A stretch of 7,101 nt of DNA, taken from NCBI GenBank assembly GCA_030616425.1, contig JAUWXJ010000123.1, positions 1 through 7,101 on the forward strand, read 5' to 3'. Both the position numbers and the translations under genes were made by a program. Positions within the stretch are counted from its first letter, which is position 1. Each line of letters starts with the position of its first letter. The stretch comes from Desulfobacterales bacterium. Its GTDB lineage: Bacteria; Desulfobacterota; Desulfobacteria; Desulfobacterales; C00003060. Below the pieces are notes generated by a model. It had not been told where the DNA came from, did no database searches, and worked only from the letters and a program-made list of their open reading frames with translations. Positions 5,865 to 7,101 of the stretch are shown in pieces.

Positions 5865-5886
5865 TGGTTTCTTCCGTTTCGATATA

Positions 5887-5931
5887 TTAAACATAGTTAA
5901 ACATATTAAGGTCTACAAAAGAAAGACCTTA
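5887..5931 (-). promoter_or_regulatory. Hairpin and paired direct repeat in the clpX-lon gap
   Basis: TAAGGTCT (5907-5914) and AGACCTTA (5924-5931) form an 8-bp inverted repeat with a nine-base loop, overlapping the clpX stop codon. Next to it TTAAACATA occurs twice (5887-5895 and 5897-5905), spaced 10 bases start to start, one helical turn. The hairpin has no T-run, so it is not a clear terminator. It could modulate processing or translation between clpX and lon, and the direct repeat could be an operator. Both functions are inference. Confidence 0.4.
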
Positions 5932-7101
5932 TTGAGACGAAGCCATTTCCTGGGATTGTTCGAAGAGCAATATCGGCTCCTCTTTGTTCAAAATAACCTC
6001 CTCGTTGATCACGCATTCCTTGACCCCTTCCATGGAAGGAATCTCATACATAATGCCAAGCATGGCCGCTTCCATGATGGCCCTAAGGCCACGTGCCCCG
6101 GATTTGCGCCCCAAAGATCTCTCGGCAATAGCCCTCAAGGCGCTATCTGTAAAACGGAGGTTTACATTCTCAAGCTCAAAGAGCTTCTGGAACTGCTTCA
6201 TCAGGGCGTTCTTCGGTTCTGTGAGTATCCTCACCAGGGCGTTTTCGTTCAGTTCGCCCAGCGTGGCGATTACCGGAAGTCGCCCCACAAATTCTGGTAT
6301 CATGCCAAATTTTATGAGATCTTCAGGCTGAATCGCCTGGAGTATCTCACCGATATTTTGCTCCCTTCGGCTTTTGATATCAGCCCCAAAGCCCATCACC
6401 TTGCCACCCAGTCTGTGCTGTATGATCTCAGTCAGGCCGTTAAATGTCCCGCCGCATATGAACAGGATGTCAGACGTATCAACCTTGACAAAATCTTGCT
6501 GGGGATGCTTTCGCCCTCCCTTGGGCGGCACACTGGCGGTCGTCCCCTCAAGGATCTTAAGGAGTGCCTGCTGTACCCCTTCACCTGACACATCACGGGT
6601 AATAGATGGGTTGTCCCCCTTGCGGGCGATCTTGTCGATCTCGTCAATGTAGACAATACCTCTGCAGGTCTTTTCCAGATCATAATCGGCACTCTGGAGA
6701 AGCGACAGGATAATATTTTCTACATCTTCACCCACATACCCTGCTTCGGTCAGGGAGGTCGCATCTGCGATAGTAAACGGGACTTCAAGAAATTTGGCCA
6801 GCGTCTGGGCCAGAAGCGTTTTTCCGCACCCGGTCGGCCCGATTAGAATAGCGTTGCTCTTCTGCAGCTCCACATCAGAGGTGTTTACCGACGACTCAAG
6901 GCGTTTGTAATGATTGTGAACAGCTACTGCCAAGGTCTTCTTGGCCTCCTCCTGCTCGATTACATACTCATCCAGGAACGCTTTGATAACAGCCGGCACG
7001 GGAAATTCTCCCTTTTTATGCGTTCGTGCCTCTTTTTCGTACTCTTCTTCAATTATCTCAATGCACAGTTCAATACACTCGTCGCAGATATAGACCGCAG
7101 G
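5929..7101 (-). CDS. clpX: ATP-dependent unfoldase ClpX, missing its N-terminal end
   Basis: ClpX is the AAA+ unfoldase that feeds substrates to the ClpP peptidase. The visible 390 residues start inside the zinc-binding domain: YICDECIELC (4-13) holds the second Cys pair, Cys6 and Cys9. About 25-30 residues, including the first Cys pair, lie past the right edge. Counting from the edge, Walker A GPTGCGKT is at 88-95, pore loop GYVG at 121-124, and Walker B Asp153-Glu154 in IVYIDEIDK. The RKH loop is at 197-199, the arginine finger Arg274 in EFVGR, and sensor-2 Arg337 in GARGLR. The ClpP-docking tripeptide, IGF in E. coli, reads MGF here (236-238). The reading frame stays open to 7101, so the GTG at 6999 is not the start. 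lon follows after 64 bases, and clpP is expected upstream as in many proteobacteria. Confidence 0.97.
   Translation of the reverse strand, partial: PAVYICDECIELCIEIIEEEYEKEARTHKKGEFPVPAVIKAFLDEYVIEQEEAKKTLAVAVHNHYKRLESSVNTSDVELQKSNAILIGPTGCGKTLLAQTLAKFLEVPFTIADATSLTEAGYVGEDVENIILSLLQSADYDLEKTCRGIVYIDEIDKIARKGDNPSITRDVSGEGVQQALLKILEGTTASVPPKGGRKHPQQDFVKVDTSDILFICGGTFNGLTEIIQHRLGGKVMGFGADIKSRREQNIGEILQAIQPEDLIKFGMIPEFVGRLPVIATLGELNENALVRILTEPKNALMKQFQKLFELENVNLRFTDSALRAIAERSLGRKSGARGLRAIMEAAMLGIMYEIPSMEGVKECVINEEVILNKEEPILLFEQSQEMASSQ

Noticed and set aside
5862..5894. Upstream ATG at 5894 as the lon start
   Set aside because: It has no ribosome binding site and lies in the AT-rich direct repeat; the ATG at 5864 has GGAAG at good spacing and leads straight into the conserved LON domain.
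5932..6588. Plus-strand open frame of 218 codons
   Set aside because: It is antisense to clpX, whose AAA+ motifs are complete over the same stretch.

Overview
The window looks like a chromosomal segment of a Gram-negative, anaerobe-like bacterium, most likely a deltaproteobacterium (Desulfobacterota). This is inferred from the clpX-lon gene pair, a citramalate-type isoleucine pathway, a small basic membrane protein of a kind I associate with that group, and intergenic short-period repeats. No base-level evidence fixes the species. All confidently called genes lie on the minus strand, so transcription runs from high to low coordinates. The only plus-strand candidate is a 45-residue fragment.

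Right part (7101 to 3444): the 3' portion of clpX, cut by the window edge, is followed 64 bases later by a full lon gene. Both are ATP-dependent quality-control machines: the ClpX unfoldase works with ClpP, and Lon is a self-contained protease. clpP is expected just beyond the right edge.

Middle part (3443 to 2760): lon is followed by a repeat-rich spacer, tRNA-Val(UAC), a second spacer made almost entirely of 9-base repeats that can fold into a long hairpin, tRNA-Asp(GUC) and a strong intrinsic terminator. Beyond the terminator is a 228-base gap. It holds a short plus-strand ORF resembling the N-terminal DNA-binding domain of tyrosine recombinases, possibly a decayed integrase next to its tRNA target.

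Left part (2759 to 1): first comes a 119-residue single-pass membrane protein of unknown function. It is followed by a promoter candidate, a 31-codon leader peptide packed with Ile, Val and Leu codons, and a transcription attenuator. Then come cimA (citramalate synthase) and the start of ilvD (dihydroxy-acid dehydratase), which runs off the left edge. CimA starts the threonine-independent route to isoleucine, and IlvD acts late in isoleucine and valine synthesis. The leader can form three mutually exclusive RNA pairings (1:2, 2:3 and 3:4), the classical layout for attenuation by aminoacyl-tRNA supply. This is the most striking regulatory system in the window.

Two short-period repeat families occupy the spacers. 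A 7-base family (core TCGT) lies after cimA, after lon and at the end of the 119-residue gene. A 9-base family (GTTTNTTGK) lies between the tRNAs. Both the post-lon and the inter-tRNA copies are arranged as facing inverted arrays.
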